Source: Burkholderia cenocepacia (lineage in GTDB: Bacteria > Pseudomonadota > Gammaproteobacteria > Burkholderiales > Burkholderiaceae). Taken from it: 64,000 bases of DNA. Positions 17,774 to 26,351 of the stretch are shown here, one piece after another. Numbering within the stretch: the first letter of the stretch is position 1; every line of letters begins with the position of its first letter. The position numbers and the translations under genes were made by a program. The stretch spans positions 744,001 through 808,000 of the forward strand of contig NZ_CP060040.1 in the NCBI RefSeq assembly GCF_014211915.1, in the 5' to 3' direction. The notes under the pieces are model-generated. The model made no database searches. It worked only from the letters and a program-made list of their open reading frames with translations, and was not told where the DNA came from.

Positions 17774-18430
17774 TCAGTTCCAGCCGACCATGATCGCGCC
17801 CATCCCGACGAGCAGCCCGCCCGTCACGCGGTTCATCGCGCGCATCCGTGCCGGCCGCTGCAGCGCGCGGCTCAGCCGGTGCGAGAACAACGCCATCGAT
17901 GCGACGCCGCCCGCGAACAGCAGCGCGAACGTCGCGGCGAGCAGCAGGTATTGAAGGTTCAGGCTCCAGTCGGCATTCGGGCTGATGAACTGCGGAAAGA
18001 ACGACGGAAAGAACAGCAGCGTCTTCGGATTCAGCCCGGAAGTCGCGACGCCACGCCAGAACAGCGCGCGTCCGGAGTCGGCGTGCGGCGCGGCGATGGC
18101 CGTTCCTGCGTCGGTCTCGGCCGGCGCCGCGGCCGTTCCGGCCGGCGTGCGGCTCAGCCATTGCTTGCCGCCGAGCCAGACGAGATACGCGGCGCCGGCC
18201 CAGCGCAGCACGGTCAGGGCGTGCTCGTCGAGGTGGACCAGCGAATTGAGGCACAGCGCGGTCAGCGCGAGTTGCAGCAGCACGGCGAGCGTGCCGCCCC
18301 AGACGCACGGTAGCGCGCGGCGCCAACCGGTGCGCAACGCCTGGTTCATCGTGAGCAGGTTGACGGGGCCGGGCGCGTAGATGAGGACGACGGAAGCAGC
18401 GAGGAACGACAGATAAAGCTTGAACGACAT
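17774..18430 (-). CDS. LysE-family amino-acid exporter
   Basis: The 218-residue protein begins MSFKLYLSF and has the family signature YAPGPVNLLTMNQALRTGWR and GLNPKTLLFFPSFFPQF, with six hydrophobic stretches and an Ala-rich loop (about 120-145) before helix 4. ATG 18430 is used; the longer in-frame extension to 18613 has no family similarity. It is divergent from an Lrp/AsnC regulator 284 bp away, a classic arrangement in which the Lrp-type protein activates the exporter on amino-acid excess. Confidence 0.9.
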   Translation of the reverse strand: MSFKLYLSFLAASVVLIYAPGPVNLLTMNQALRTGWRRALPCVWGGTLAVLLQLALTALCLNSLVHLDEHALTVLRWAGAAYLVWLGGKQWLSRTPAGTAAAPAETDAGTAIAAPHADSGRALFWRGVATSGLNPKTLLFFPSFFPQFISPNADWSLNLQYLLLAATFALLFAGGVASMALFSHRLSRALQRPARMRAMNRVTGGLLVGMGAIMVGWN

Positions 18431-18637
18431 GACGGACGGGCAAGAGCGGGGAGGCAGGCACCGGCCCCGCACGCGGTCGGATGGGCGTGCGGGCGGCGGG
18501 GAATCGCATGTCTGCCGGCCGGCACCGCAACTCGTGATTGCGGCCGTGCGTTCCGTTGCGAGGGGTGGTCGCGGGGAGCGTGCCGGACAGCAGGCATGGA
18601 GAAAATGTATCAAGCGGCCCGGTTAAAAGGCTTCCTG

Positions 18638-18701
18638 TTTTCCAGTAAAAAGCCCCTGAAACCGGAATCCTGTTCAGATAGAATGCCGATTTTCAGTAGA
18701 A
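18638..18701. promoter_or_regulatory. Repeated TTTTC(C)AGTA elements before the Lrp-type gene
   Basis: TTTTCCAGTAAAA (18638-18650) and TTTTCAGTAGAA (18690-18701) are near-identical AT-rich elements about five helical turns apart in the divergent region. A possible promoter, CTGAAA (18656-18661) and TAGAAT (18679-18684) with a 17-bp spacer, sits between them and reads toward the regulator. Lrp-family proteins bind such repeated sites and autoregulate; that this one does is inference. Confidence 0.45.
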
Positions 18702-18714
18702 GATTCTTCTCGCC

Positions 18715-19197
18715 ATGGCTACCCGCGAACGCACGCCCAAAACGCTCGACAATCAGGACCGCAAGATCCTGGGTGCATTGCAGAAAAATGCGCGCCTGTC
18801 GAACGCCGAACTGGCCGAACAGATCGGCATGTCGACCACCGCCTGCTGGAACCGCACGCGGCAACTCGAACTCGACGGCTACATCGACGGCTATGTCGCG
18901 CTGGTCAACCAGCGCAAGCTCGGCTACGCGGACATCGTGATCCTCGAAGTCACGCTCGATCGCCATGAAGACGACGCGCTGGCGCGCTTCGGCGCCGAAC
19001 TGGCGGCGCTGCCGGAGGTGCTCGAGGCGTATCTGGTGTCGGGCGAGTACGACTACTGGATCAAGGTCGCGGTGGACGGCACGGCCGGCTACGAACGCTT
19101 CCTGCGCGAAAAGCTGTACCGGATCTCGAGCATCCGCCACAGCCGTTCGATGTTCGCGCTGCGGTGCATGAAGGATGTGCCTTCGATTCAGGTGTGA
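18715..19197 (+). CDS. Lrp/AsnC-family transcriptional regulator
   Basis: The 160-residue protein has an N-terminal helix-turn-helix (LSNAELAEQIGMSTTACWNRTRQLELDGYI, about 28-57, given here as one domain) and a C-terminal RAM ligand domain with VSGEYDYWIKV. Length is normal for the family. It is divergent from the LysE exporter and probably senses the exported amino acid. Confidence 0.92.
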   Translation: MATRERTPKTLDNQDRKILGALQKNARLSNAELAEQIGMSTTACWNRTRQLELDGYIDGYVALVNQRKLGYADIVILEVTLDRHEDDALARFGAELAALPEVLEAYLVSGEYDYWIKVAVDGTAGYERFLREKLYRISSIRHSRSMFALRCMKDVPSIQV

Positions 19198-19637
19198 CGG
19201 AGGAGAGACGGGAGCGCGGCCGTCGTTGAAACGGCAGTGCGTGCGGTAACAGCGCGGGTGCGGAGGAAACCGGTGAACGGCCGGCGCGGAAGGCTCGCGA
19301 GAGAAATGGCCGGCGGGCACACAAAAACGGATGAATCTTCCGTCGGCGATGGCTGGGCGTAATCGCGCGCTGGCCGGAAATGGCTGCATGCCCAGACAAC
19401 CTGACTTATAGCCCTCCGCGCCGAGACGCATGAATCGGCGCCGGTATCGGCCTGAAACACGGCCTCGAGACGATCTTGAAACGCTCGCCACGCGGCGAGG
19501 GTATTCGGCCGGGACGAGCCCGGCTTCTTGCTATCTGACAGGCGCGATCGCCCGGTGCCCGGCGCAACAGCCGCTGTCGGCGCGCGTCAGGACAAGGGGA
19601 TCAGGCGACCGGCGATCTGGCCGCCGGTCCAGCCCAC
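19198..19637. other. 440-bp region without a convincing gene
   Basis: Open frames here give Arg/Ser-rich translations with no family features and no ribosome-binding sites. Only weak hairpins are visible, such as GCCGT/ACGGC just after the Lrp gene. I see no promoter I would defend. Confidence 0.5.
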
Positions 19638-19781
19638 TCAGCGCGGCAGGCGCGCGTGTGCTTCAGCGATGACTTCGCAGTTCTCGAGGTGCAGTGCCCA
19701 GGCTTCCGCCAGCAGCTCGCCAACACGCGCGAGCCAGCCAGTGGATTGGGTGGAACGATCGGAGACATTAGACGTTTGCAT
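19638..19781 (-). CDS. Small hypothetical protein (47 aa)
   Basis: Reading leftward from ATG 19781 this gives MQTSNVSDRSTQ followed by an amphipathic helix-like stretch LARVGELLAEAWALHLENCEVIAEAHARLPR. An earlier in-frame ATG at 19826 adds 15 residues but has no ribosome-binding site. The composition is protein-like rather than shadow-like. It sits in AT-richer DNA between the Lrp gene and the IclR gene. I do not recognise the family and it could be spurious. Confidence 0.4.
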   Translation of the reverse strand: MQTSNVSDRSTQSTGWLARVGELLAEAWALHLENCEVIAEAHARLPR

Positions 19782-19885
19782 GACGAAGCCCCATATAGGT
19801 GGCGAGTTAGGGATAACCCTAATCATAGCGAAGCGAACTCGCTTTGTGAAATGCGATTTCGTTATATGAGAATTACTGACAATTT

Positions 19886-19905
19886 ATGTTGCTGCTACGC
19901 AACAT
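19886..19905. repeat. Hairpin ATGTTGC-N6-GCAACAT
   Basis: A perfect 7-bp inverted repeat with a 6-base loop lies in an AT-rich stretch between the small orf and the IclR gene. No U-tract follows on either strand. It may be an operator or part of the termination zone with the 24-bp palindrome 36 bp away. Confidence 0.4.
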
Positions 19906-19941
19906 GAATATTGGCTTCCCGGACGTGTCGACTAGGCGTGA

Positions 19942-19965
19942 CGAGGCCGTGCCGGCACGGCCTCG
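19942..19965 (-). terminator. 24-bp perfect palindrome downstream of the double-IclR gene
   Basis: CGAGGCCGTGCC is followed directly by its exact complement. It lies 47 bp past the stop of the leftward double-IclR gene. RNA from either strand would form a 10-11 bp GC-rich stem with a tiny loop. No clear U-run follows, so it is a probable but non-canonical terminator. Confidence 0.5.
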
Positions 19966-20012
19966 CGGGGAGAAAGAAAGGGAATCGAACGTAAGTTGGG
20001 AAAAGGGCCCGA

Positions 20013-21668
20013 TTACCGGCCGATCCACCCGAAGCGCCACGATAGCCGCCGCGTTGCGGCCCGCAGCGTTTGCGCCAGCTCGCTGTCAGGCCCGCGCGGG
20101 AAGCCGCGCGACGAGCCGATGATCGCGATCACGAGCCGGATGCTGCCGGTGTGATCGAACACGGGTGCGGCAATCGTCCCGATGCCCGGCACCGGCGCGT
20201 CGAACGCGAAATCGAGCTCGTCCGCGCGGATCGCCGCGAGCCGCGAGCGGAAGGCCGCGTCATCCGGTGCGACGGGCGCGCCGGCGAGGCGCACGGGCTC
20301 GTTGGCGAGCAAGTCGGCCAGCACGTCGTCGGACATGCCGGACGCGAAAATCCGGCCGATCGCCGTATTGACGAGCGACATCACGGTGCCGACCTGCAGG
20401 CTCACGTGCTGCGGCCGCGCCGATTCCTCGAGCCGGATCACGGTCGGCCCGAGCGGGCCGAGCGTCGCGGCGGCCACGCTCATGTCGGTCGCGCCGGCGA
20501 GCGCGACGATCTCGGCTTCCGCGTCGCGCGTCGGCGACACGCGCTGCATCGCGATCAGGCCGAGCGCCTGCGCGAGCGGCCCGCCATCGAAGCAGCCGGC
20601 GTCGTCGCGGCTCAGCAGGCCGATCTTCTGCAGGCTGACCAGATGCGGAAATGCCTTCGCGGCCGGCATGCCGGCCGCCGTCGCGAGATCGCGCAGCGGC
20701 AGCGCGCGACCCGCCGACACCAGCGCGAGCAGCAGGTCGCCGGTGCTGTCGAGCGCATTGATGCCGCGCTGCGTTTTCGCGTCGTCGGCCAGCGCGGGCG
20801 GTACGCGTGCGGCGCCCGGCGCCACCGCAGGCGCGGGCGCCGGTTCCGCACGCGCCGCGCCGAGCGACGCGGTGGCCTGCCGCGCCGCGCCGCGCAACGC
20901 CGCCGCGATCGGGCCGTCCCAGTCGACATCGATCGATCCCGTCGAACCGATCACCGTCAACGCGAGCTGCAGGCGCCCGTGCGGATCGAGCACGGGCACG
21001 CACATCCCGCTGACGCCCGGGCTCGGCCGGTCGATGCTGCGTTCGATGCCGCGTGCGCGGATCGCATCGAGTTCGACGGGTTGCGCATCGGCGTCCGGCG
21101 CGACCGACGGGCTTTCGGCGCCGGCAAGCGTCTCGCCCGCACCTGCCTGGCTGGCCGCCATCGCATCGAGTTGCGCGGCGTCGCCGAACGCGCGGAACAC
21201 GCGGCCGGTCGCCGTGGTGTCGAGCGACATCACCGAACCGACGTGCAGGTTCACGTGCAACGGATAGCCGCCGTGCTCGATGCGCACGATCGTCGGGCCG
21301 AGCACGCCCGGCACCGACAGCGCGACGCTCAGCCCGACCGTTTCCGCGAGCCGCACCGCATGCGGCAGCGTCGCCCGGTAGGCCGGCTGGCGCTCGATCG
21401 ACATCAGCCCGAGCCGCAGCGACAGCGGGCCCGGCTCGTAGTTGCCGGTGATCGCGTCCCGCTTCACGAGCGCGAGCCGCGTCAGGCTCACGAGATAGGT
21501 GTGCGCCTGCGCGGTGGAGAGATCGGCCGCCGCGGCCAGTTCCGACAGCCCGAGCGGCTTGCGCCGGCGCGCGAGCGCGTCGAGCAGCCGGCCGCCGACC
21601 TCGACACTCTGGATGCCGCGCTGCGCCTTGGGCGGCGCATCGTCCGCGCTGACTTCGTGGTTCTGCAC
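20013..21668 (-). CDS. Tandem (double) IclR-family transcriptional regulator
   Basis: The 551-residue protein holds two complete IclR units in one chain. Unit 1: winged helix at about 16-85 (QRGIQSVEVGGRLLDAL) and effector domain at about 95-270 with VGSVMSLDTTATGRVF. A Pro/Ala-rich linker spans 271-298. Unit 2: winged helix at about 299-365 (QRGINALDSTGDLLLAL) and effector domain at about 375-545 with VGTVMSLVNTAIGRIF. Ordinary IclR proteins are 240-280 residues and dimerise. Start GTG 21668 has GGAAG upstream; the longer frame to 21995 lacks family sequence. It is divergent from a metallo-beta-lactamase-fold gene, with two palindromes between. Both units keep DNA-binding and ligand domains, so this looks functional, not a decayed duplication. 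Confidence 0.88.
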   Translation of the reverse strand: MQNHEVSADDAPPKAQRGIQSVEVGGRLLDALARRRKPLGLSELAAAADLSTAQAHTYLVSLTRLALVKRDAITGNYEPGPLSLRLGLMSIERQPAYRATLPHAVRLAETVGLSVALSVPGVLGPTIVRIEHGGYPLHVNLHVGSVMSLDTTATGRVFRAFGDAAQLDAMAASQAGAGETLAGAESPSVAPDADAQPVELDAIRARGIERSIDRPSPGVSGMCVPVLDPHGRLQLALTVIGSTGSIDVDWDGPIAAALRGAARQATASLGAARAEPAPAPAVAPGAARVPPALADDAKTQRGINALDSTGDLLLALVSAGRALPLRDLATAAGMPAAKAFPHLVSLQKIGLLSRDDAGCFDGGPLAQALGLIAMQRVSPTRDAEAEIVALAGATDMSVAAATLGPLGPTVIRLEESARPQHVSLQVGTVMSLVNTAIGRIFASGMSDDVLADLLANEPVRLAGAPVAPDDAAFRSRLAAIRADELDFAFDAPVPGIGTIAAPVFDHTGSIRLVIAIIGSSRGFPRGPDSELAQTLRAATRRLSWRFGWIGR

Positions 21669-21743
21669 GCGATGATTCTTCCGTTGACGAAACCCCGCAT
21701 GGTATCCGACGCCATTTTGAGCGCCAGCCCACACGTTTACCCG

Positions 21744-21800
21744 TATTGGACAATAGCAAGCGCATTTGTCATTGACAAATATTCGACGCAGGCCGATGAT
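21744..21800. promoter_or_regulatory. Two operator-like palindromes and promoter between double IclR and MBL gene
   Basis: TATTG-GA-CAATA (21744-21755) and ATTTGTC-ATT-GACAAAT (21764-21780) are perfect inverted repeats with centres about 22 bp, two helical turns, apart. The second overlaps a consensus -35 TTGACA (21772-21777) followed after 17 bp by GATGAT (21795-21800), reading toward the MBL gene at 21847. Binding there would block or tune that promoter. Confidence 0.6.
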
Positions 21801-21846
21801 CCGCTCACTCCCCCTCAACACATGGCTCGCAGCCACGGAACGCACA

Positions 21847-22806
21847 ATGGCCAAAGCATTCGCCTCCCAAGCCGATCTGGAAGAGAAGAAAGTCACCTGG
21901 ACGAAGCTGTCCGAGAACGCGTACGCGTACACAGCCGAAGGCGACCCGAACTCGGGCGTGATCATCGGCGACGACAGCGTGCTGATCGTCGACACGACCG
22001 CGACGCCCGCGATGGCTCAGGACCTGATCGCGAAGATCCGCAGCGTGACCGACAAGCCGATCAAGCACGTGGTGCTGTCGCACTATCACGCGGTGCGCGT
22101 GCTCGGCGCGTCCGCGTACTTCGACGAAGGCGCGCAGCACGTGATCGCGAGCCGCGGCACCTACGAGATGATCGTCGAGCGCGGCGAGGCCGACATGAAG
22201 TCGGAGATCGAGCGCTTCCCGCGCCTGTTCGCCGGCGTCGAGACGGTGCCCGGCCTGACCTGGCCGACGCTCGTGTTCGAGCGCGAGATCACGCTGTTCC
22301 TCGGCAAGCTCGAGGTGAAGATCATGCACGTCGGCTCGGGCCATACGAAGGGCGACACGATCGTCTGGCTGCCGTCGCAGAAGGTGCTGTTCTCGGGCGA
22401 CCTCGTCGAATACGACGCCGCGTGCTATTGCGGCGACGCGCAGCTCGAACAGTGGCCGGCCACGCTCGAGGCGCTGCGCGCGCTCGGCGCCGAGAAGCTC
22501 GTGCCGGGCCGCGGCCCCGCGCTGCTGAATCCGGCTGAGGTGAACAAGGGCCTCGACTACACGAAGGATTTCGTCACGACGCTGCTCGCGCAGGGCCGCA
22601 AGGCCGTCGAGCGCAATCTCGACCTGAAGGCCGCGATGGCGCTCACGCGCGAAGCGATGGACCCGAAGTTCGGCCACGTGTTCATCTACGAGCACTGCTT
22701 GCCGTTCGACGTGTCGCGCGCGTTCGACGAGGCGAGCGGCATCGCGCATCCGCGCATCTGGACCGCGCAGCGGGACAAGGACATGTGGGCCGCGCTGCAG
22801 GACTGA
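21847..22806 (+). CDS. Metallo-beta-lactamase-fold protein with incomplete metal site
   Basis: The 319-residue protein has the MBL fold: VLIVDTTATPAMAQDLI, the motif region SHYHAVR, GHTKGD (His166) and SGDLVEYD (Asp185). The usual H-x-H-x-D-H is H79-Y-H81-A-V83-R84, so the Asp and His of the second metal site are replaced, leaving the first-site ligands His79, His81 and His166. It may bind one metal, or act with a changed chemistry; a hydrolase role on an ester or thioester is only a family-level guess. ATG 21847 fits the conserved start. The MFS transporter gene follows 186 bp later and the double IclR is divergent. Confidence 0.85.
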   Translation: MAKAFASQADLEEKKVTWTKLSENAYAYTAEGDPNSGVIIGDDSVLIVDTTATPAMAQDLIAKIRSVTDKPIKHVVLSHYHAVRVLGASAYFDEGAQHVIASRGTYEMIVERGEADMKSEIERFPRLFAGVETVPGLTWPTLVFEREITLFLGKLEVKIMHVGSGHTKGDTIVWLPSQKVLFSGDLVEYDAACYCGDAQLEQWPATLEALRALGAEKLVPGRGPALLNPAEVNKGLDYTKDFVTTLLAQGRKAVERNLDLKAAMALTREAMDPKFGHVFIYEHCLPFDVSRAFDEASGIAHPRIWTAQRDKDMWAALQD

Positions 22807-22992
22807 GCGGCCCACGGCGGCGGGGCGGCGCACACATGATCGCCTTGCCGTTTCCCTGAAGGTCGCGGCATTCGCGGCGGCATCGCGCCGCGGTGCCGGC
22901 GACCGTATCCGGTCTCACAAGAATGCAGGGCGCATGCACGCCCTCGGAGACTGCCGCGCGCTCGACATCGCGCGGCCCGTTTGGAGAGAGAC

Positions 22993-24369
22993 ATGCCCCA
23001 ATCGCTTCCCGCCGAAGCGACGCTCGCGCACGCGAGCGCGTCGGCGCCGACTTCCGCATCCGAATCCGCATTCAGCGACGCGCTGCTGTTCCGCAAGATC
23101 GCGTGGCGGATCGTCCCGTTCCTGTTTCTCTGCTACGTCGTGTCGTTCCTCGACCGCATCAACATCGGCTTCGCGCAGTTGCAGATGAAGCACGATCTCG
23201 GCTTCAGCGATGCGATGTACGGCCTCGGCGCCGCGGTGTTCTACGTCGGCTACGTGTGCTGCGAAGTGCCGAGCAACATGCTGCTCGCGCGGTTCGGCGC
23301 GCGCCGCACGTTCACGCGGATCATGCTGCTGTGGGGCCTCGCGTCGACCGGGATGATGTTCGTGTCGCAGCCGTCGCATTTCTACGTGCTGCGCTTCCTG
23401 CTCGGCGTGTTCGAGGCCGGCTTCTTCCCCGGCATCGTGCTGTACCTGACCTACTGGTTTCCCGCGAACCGGCGGGCGGCGGCGATCTCGGTGTTCTTCG
23501 CGGGCGTCGCGGTGGCCGGCGTGCTCGGCGGCTTGTTGTCCGGCTGGATCATGCGCGACATGAGCGGCGTGCTCGGGCTGCACGGCTGGCAGTGGATGTT
23601 CGCGATCGAAGGTGCACCGGCGATCCTGCTCGCGTTCGCCGCGTTCTCGTTCCTCGTCGACCGGCCGCAGGACGCCGCATGGCTCACGTCCGACGAAAAG
23701 GCGCGCGTCGCCGTGCTGTGCGCCGAAGGCCGCGCACACGACAATGCGCATGACGGACGCAGCGTGATGGCCGCGCTCGCGAACCCGCGCGTGTACCTGT
23801 TCGCGTTCATCTATTTCTCGCTGACCTGCGCGTCGCTGACGCTCAACTTCTGGATGCCGCTGATGATCCGCGACTTCGGCGTGACCGACGTCGTCGCCGT
23901 GAGCCTCTACACGGTCGTACCGAATGCGGTGGGCGCGGTGGGGCTGGTGCTGATCGCGCGGCGCTCGGACCGCACCGGCGAGCGCCGCAAGCACTTCGCA
24001 TGCTGCACGATCGGCGGCGGGCTCGCGCTCGCGGCGCTGACGCTGCACCTGCACAGCTTCGCGGCGATGCTCGCGTGCCTGTCGATCGCGGCGACGCTGA
24101 TCTTCGCCGCGCTGCCGATCTTCTGGGCCGTGCCGACCCGCTACCTGTCCGGCAACGCGGCCGCCGCCGGGATCGCGTTGATCAGCAGCATCGGGATCAC
24201 GAGCGGCATCGTCAGCCCGTGGGTGATCGGGATGATCCGCACGCGCACGGGCAGCATGGATCTCGCCGTCTATCTGCTGGCCACGCTGCTGGTGGCGAGC
24301 GGGGTGGCGCTGATGGTCGGCGTGAAGGGCGAAGGCGCGCGGCGCGGCGCGGCCTCCGCCGGCAACTAG
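22993..24369 (+). CDS. MFS transporter, anion:cation symporter (ACS) family
   Basis: The 458-residue permease has 12 predicted membrane helices and the ACS signature SFLDRINIGFAQLQMKHDLG after helix 1, plus TYWFPANRRAAAIS after helix 4. ACS members import organic anions such as tartrate, phthalate, glucarate or hydroxyphenylacetate. ATG 22993 has GGAGAG 7 bases upstream. It follows the MBL-fold gene and probably brings in the substrate of that pathway. Its stop overlaps the stop of the convergent SDR gene. Confidence 0.92.
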   Translation: MPQSLPAEATLAHASASAPTSASESAFSDALLFRKIAWRIVPFLFLCYVVSFLDRINIGFAQLQMKHDLGFSDAMYGLGAAVFYVGYVCCEVPSNMLLARFGARRTFTRIMLLWGLASTGMMFVSQPSHFYVLRFLLGVFEAGFFPGIVLYLTYWFPANRRAAAISVFFAGVAVAGVLGGLLSGWIMRDMSGVLGLHGWQWMFAIEGAPAILLAFAAFSFLVDRPQDAAWLTSDEKARVAVLCAEGRAHDNAHDGRSVMAALANPRVYLFAFIYFSLTCASLTLNFWMPLMIRDFGVTDVVAVSLYTVVPNAVGAVGLVLIARRSDRTGERRKHFACCTIGGGLALAALTLHLHSFAAMLACLSIAATLIFAALPIFWAVPTRYLSGNAAAAGIALISSIGITSGIVSPWVIGMIRTRTGSMDLAVYLLATLLVASGVALMVGVKGEGARRGAASAGN

Positions 24370-25166
24370 CGCGCCGCGGTGTAGCGCGGCGCGGGCGTAT
24401 TGGCCGACAAATGCGGCGCCATCGTGCGGCGCGCGGCCTCGTACGCCTCCCATTCGTCGCCCGCGTGCAGCGACGGGATCGTCACGAGCTCGCCGCGCTC
24501 GAACCCGACCAGCGCCGCATCGACCAGGTCCGGCGCCGTCATCACGATTTCCTTCGGCAGGTGCTCGAGCGGCAGGCCGCCCGTCTGCCAGAACTCGGTG
24601 GCCGTCGCGCCGGGCAGCACGGCCTGTACCTGCACGCCCTTGTCGGCGAGCTCGTGATGCAGCGACTGGCTGAACGCGAGCACGAACGCCTTGCTGCCGC
24701 CGTACACGCCGTTCAGCGTTTCCGGCGAGATCGCGACGATCGACGCAATGTTGATCACCGCGCCGCGGCCGCGTGCGACGAAACCGGGCACGGCCGCATA
24801 GGTCAGGCGCGTGAGCGCGGTCACGTTCAGGTCGATCATCCGCGTCATCGCGTCGACGTCGCTGTCGAGCAGCGGCGCATGCGTGCCGATGCCCGCGTTG
24901 TTGACGAGCAGCGTGATGCTCGCGTCCTGTTTCAGCTTGGCTTCGACGGCGGCGAGCGCCGCGCGGTCGTTGAGGTCCGCGTCGACGATCTCGACGCTGC
25001 GCTGCGTGTCGTTCGTGATGCGCTCGGCGAGGGCGCTCAGCCGGTCGCGGTTGCGCGCGACCAGGATCAGGTCGTAGCCGCGGCGCGCGAGGCGGTCCGC
25101 GTAGACGGCGCCGATGCCCGACGACGCGCCGGTAATGAGGGCGGTACCGCGATGTGCTTGCGTCAT
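24366..25166 (-). CDS. Short-chain dehydrogenase/reductase
   Basis: The 266-residue enzyme has the NAD(P) motif TGASSGIG near the N-terminus, NNAGIG, the catalytic Ser in NIASIVAIS and YGGSK as the YxxxK motif. The Arg of VARNRDRL after the second strand suggests NADP preference. It belongs to the DltE/YqjQ-like classical SDRs; the substrate is unknown. ATG 25166 has GGAG upstream. It is divergent from the GlxA-type regulator, its likely controller. Confidence 0.9.
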   Translation of the reverse strand: MTQAHRGTALITGASSGIGAVYADRLARRGYDLILVARNRDRLSALAERITNDTQRSVEIVDADLNDRAALAAVEAKLKQDASITLLVNNAGIGTHAPLLDSDVDAMTRMIDLNVTALTRLTYAAVPGFVARGRGAVINIASIVAISPETLNGVYGGSKAFVLAFSQSLHHELADKGVQVQAVLPGATATEFWQTGGLPLEHLPKEIVMTAPDLVDAALVGFERGELVTIPSLHAGDEWEAYEAARRTMAPHLSANTPAPRYTAAR

Positions 25167-25264
25167 GATGTGCTCCGTTTCGGTGAGAATGGCCGGATGG
25201 CGTGAAGGCATTCTGGCCTCGAAGCGCGGCGACACAAATGACGTAGATGGGTATGATTCCGGAC

Positions 25265-25284
25265 ATCGGGCCCATCGGCCCGAT
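25265..25284. promoter_or_regulatory. Inverted repeat ATCGGGC-N6-GCCCGAT before the GlxA-type gene
   Basis: Perfect 7-bp arms with a 6-base spacer lie 23 bp upstream of the regulator ATG in the divergent region with the SDR gene. It may be an operator or an mRNA leader hairpin near the ribosome-binding site GGAG. Confidence 0.4.
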
Positions 25285-25307
25285 CGACACGGAAGCGGAG
25301 AACGCAC

Positions 25308-26273
25308 ATGCACCGAATCGGCTTTCTGATCAGCGACGGCTTCCAGATCATGGCGCTCGCCGCGCAGTCGGTGTTCGAGTACGCGAACATGGGGATGGAC
25401 GCGCCGTTCTACGCGATGGACAACTATTCGGTCGACGGCGGCGACGTGCGCTCGTCGCTCGGGCTGCCGGTCGCCACGCGCGCGCTGCGCGGCCGGCTCG
25501 ATGTCGACACGTGGATCGTCGCGGGCGTCAACGACCCGCTCACCGCGCCGGCGCCGGCCGGCGTGGTTGCCTACCTGCGTCGCGCGAACGGGCGGGCGCG
25601 GCGGATCGCCGGCGTCTGCACGGGCGCGTTCGTGCTGGCCGAGGCCGGGCTGCTCGCACAGCGTCGCGCGACCACGCACTGGGCGTTCGGCCGCGACATG
25701 CAGCGGCACTATCCGGAGATTCGCGTCGAGGACGACCGGATCTTCATCGTCGACGGCCCGATCTGGACGTCGGCCGGGATGACGGCCGGCCTCGATCTCG
25801 CGCTCGCGATGGTGGAAAAGGATCTCGGCGCCGACGTCGCGCGGTCGGTCGCGCGTAAGCTGGTGATGCATCAGCGCCGCGCCGGCGGCCAGTCGCAGCA
25901 TTCGGAAATGCTCGATCTCGCGCCGAAATCCGACCGGATCCAGAGCGCGCTCGATTACGCGCGGCGGAATCTCGGTCGCGCGCTGACCGTCGAGGAACTC
26001 GCCGAGGCCGTGCACCTGAGCCCGCGCCAGTTCAGCCGCGTGTTTACGCTCGAAACCGGGCAGTCGCCGGCGAAGGCGATCGAGCGGCTGCGGCTCGAAG
26101 CGGCGCGGCTGATGATCGAACAGAGCCGCCATCCGCTCGACGTGATCGCAAGGGAGAACGGTTTTCGCGACCGCCGGCACATGCGCGAGGCGTTCGTGCG
26201 CGGGTTCGGCGTGCCGCCGCAGGCGTTGCGGCGCGACGCACGGACGGAGACGGACGCGCGCGAAACGGGCTGA
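25308..26273 (+). CDS. GlxA-type AraC regulator (DJ-1/PfpI plus AraC helix-turn-helix)
   Basis: The 321-residue protein has an N-terminal DJ-1/PfpI-like amidotransferase fold (about 1-170), with VCTGAFVLAEAGLL around the nucleophile-elbow Cys and THW downstream, and a C-terminal AraC domain (about 215-315) with LTVEELAEAVHLSPRQFSRVF and NGFRDRRHMREAFVRGFG. Known members (ArgR, CdhR, GbdR) sense nitrogen compounds such as arginine, carnitine or betaine. It is divergent from the SDR gene and 78 bp ahead of the epoxide hydrolase gene. Confidence 0.9.
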   Translation: MHRIGFLISDGFQIMALAAQSVFEYANMGMDAPFYAMDNYSVDGGDVRSSLGLPVATRALRGRLDVDTWIVAGVNDPLTAPAPAGVVAYLRRANGRARRIAGVCTGAFVLAEAGLLAQRRATTHWAFGRDMQRHYPEIRVEDDRIFIVDGPIWTSAGMTAGLDLALAMVEKDLGADVARSVARKLVMHQRRAGGQSQHSEMLDLAPKSDRIQSALDYARRNLGRALTVEELAEAVHLSPRQFSRVFTLETGQSPAKAIERLRLEAARLMIEQSRHPLDVIARENGFRDRRHMREAFVRGFGVPPQALRRDARTETDARETG

Positions 26274-26351
26274 CGCGCGCGGCCGCCTGCCGCCAGCGCG
26301 GGGCGGAAAAATCGCGCAGAATCTCGTCGACATGTTTCGCGAGGAGACACG

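Noticed and set aside
19430..19672. 80-codon plus-strand frame after the Lrp gene
   Set aside because: Arg/Ser-rich, no ribosome-binding site, no recognisable motif.
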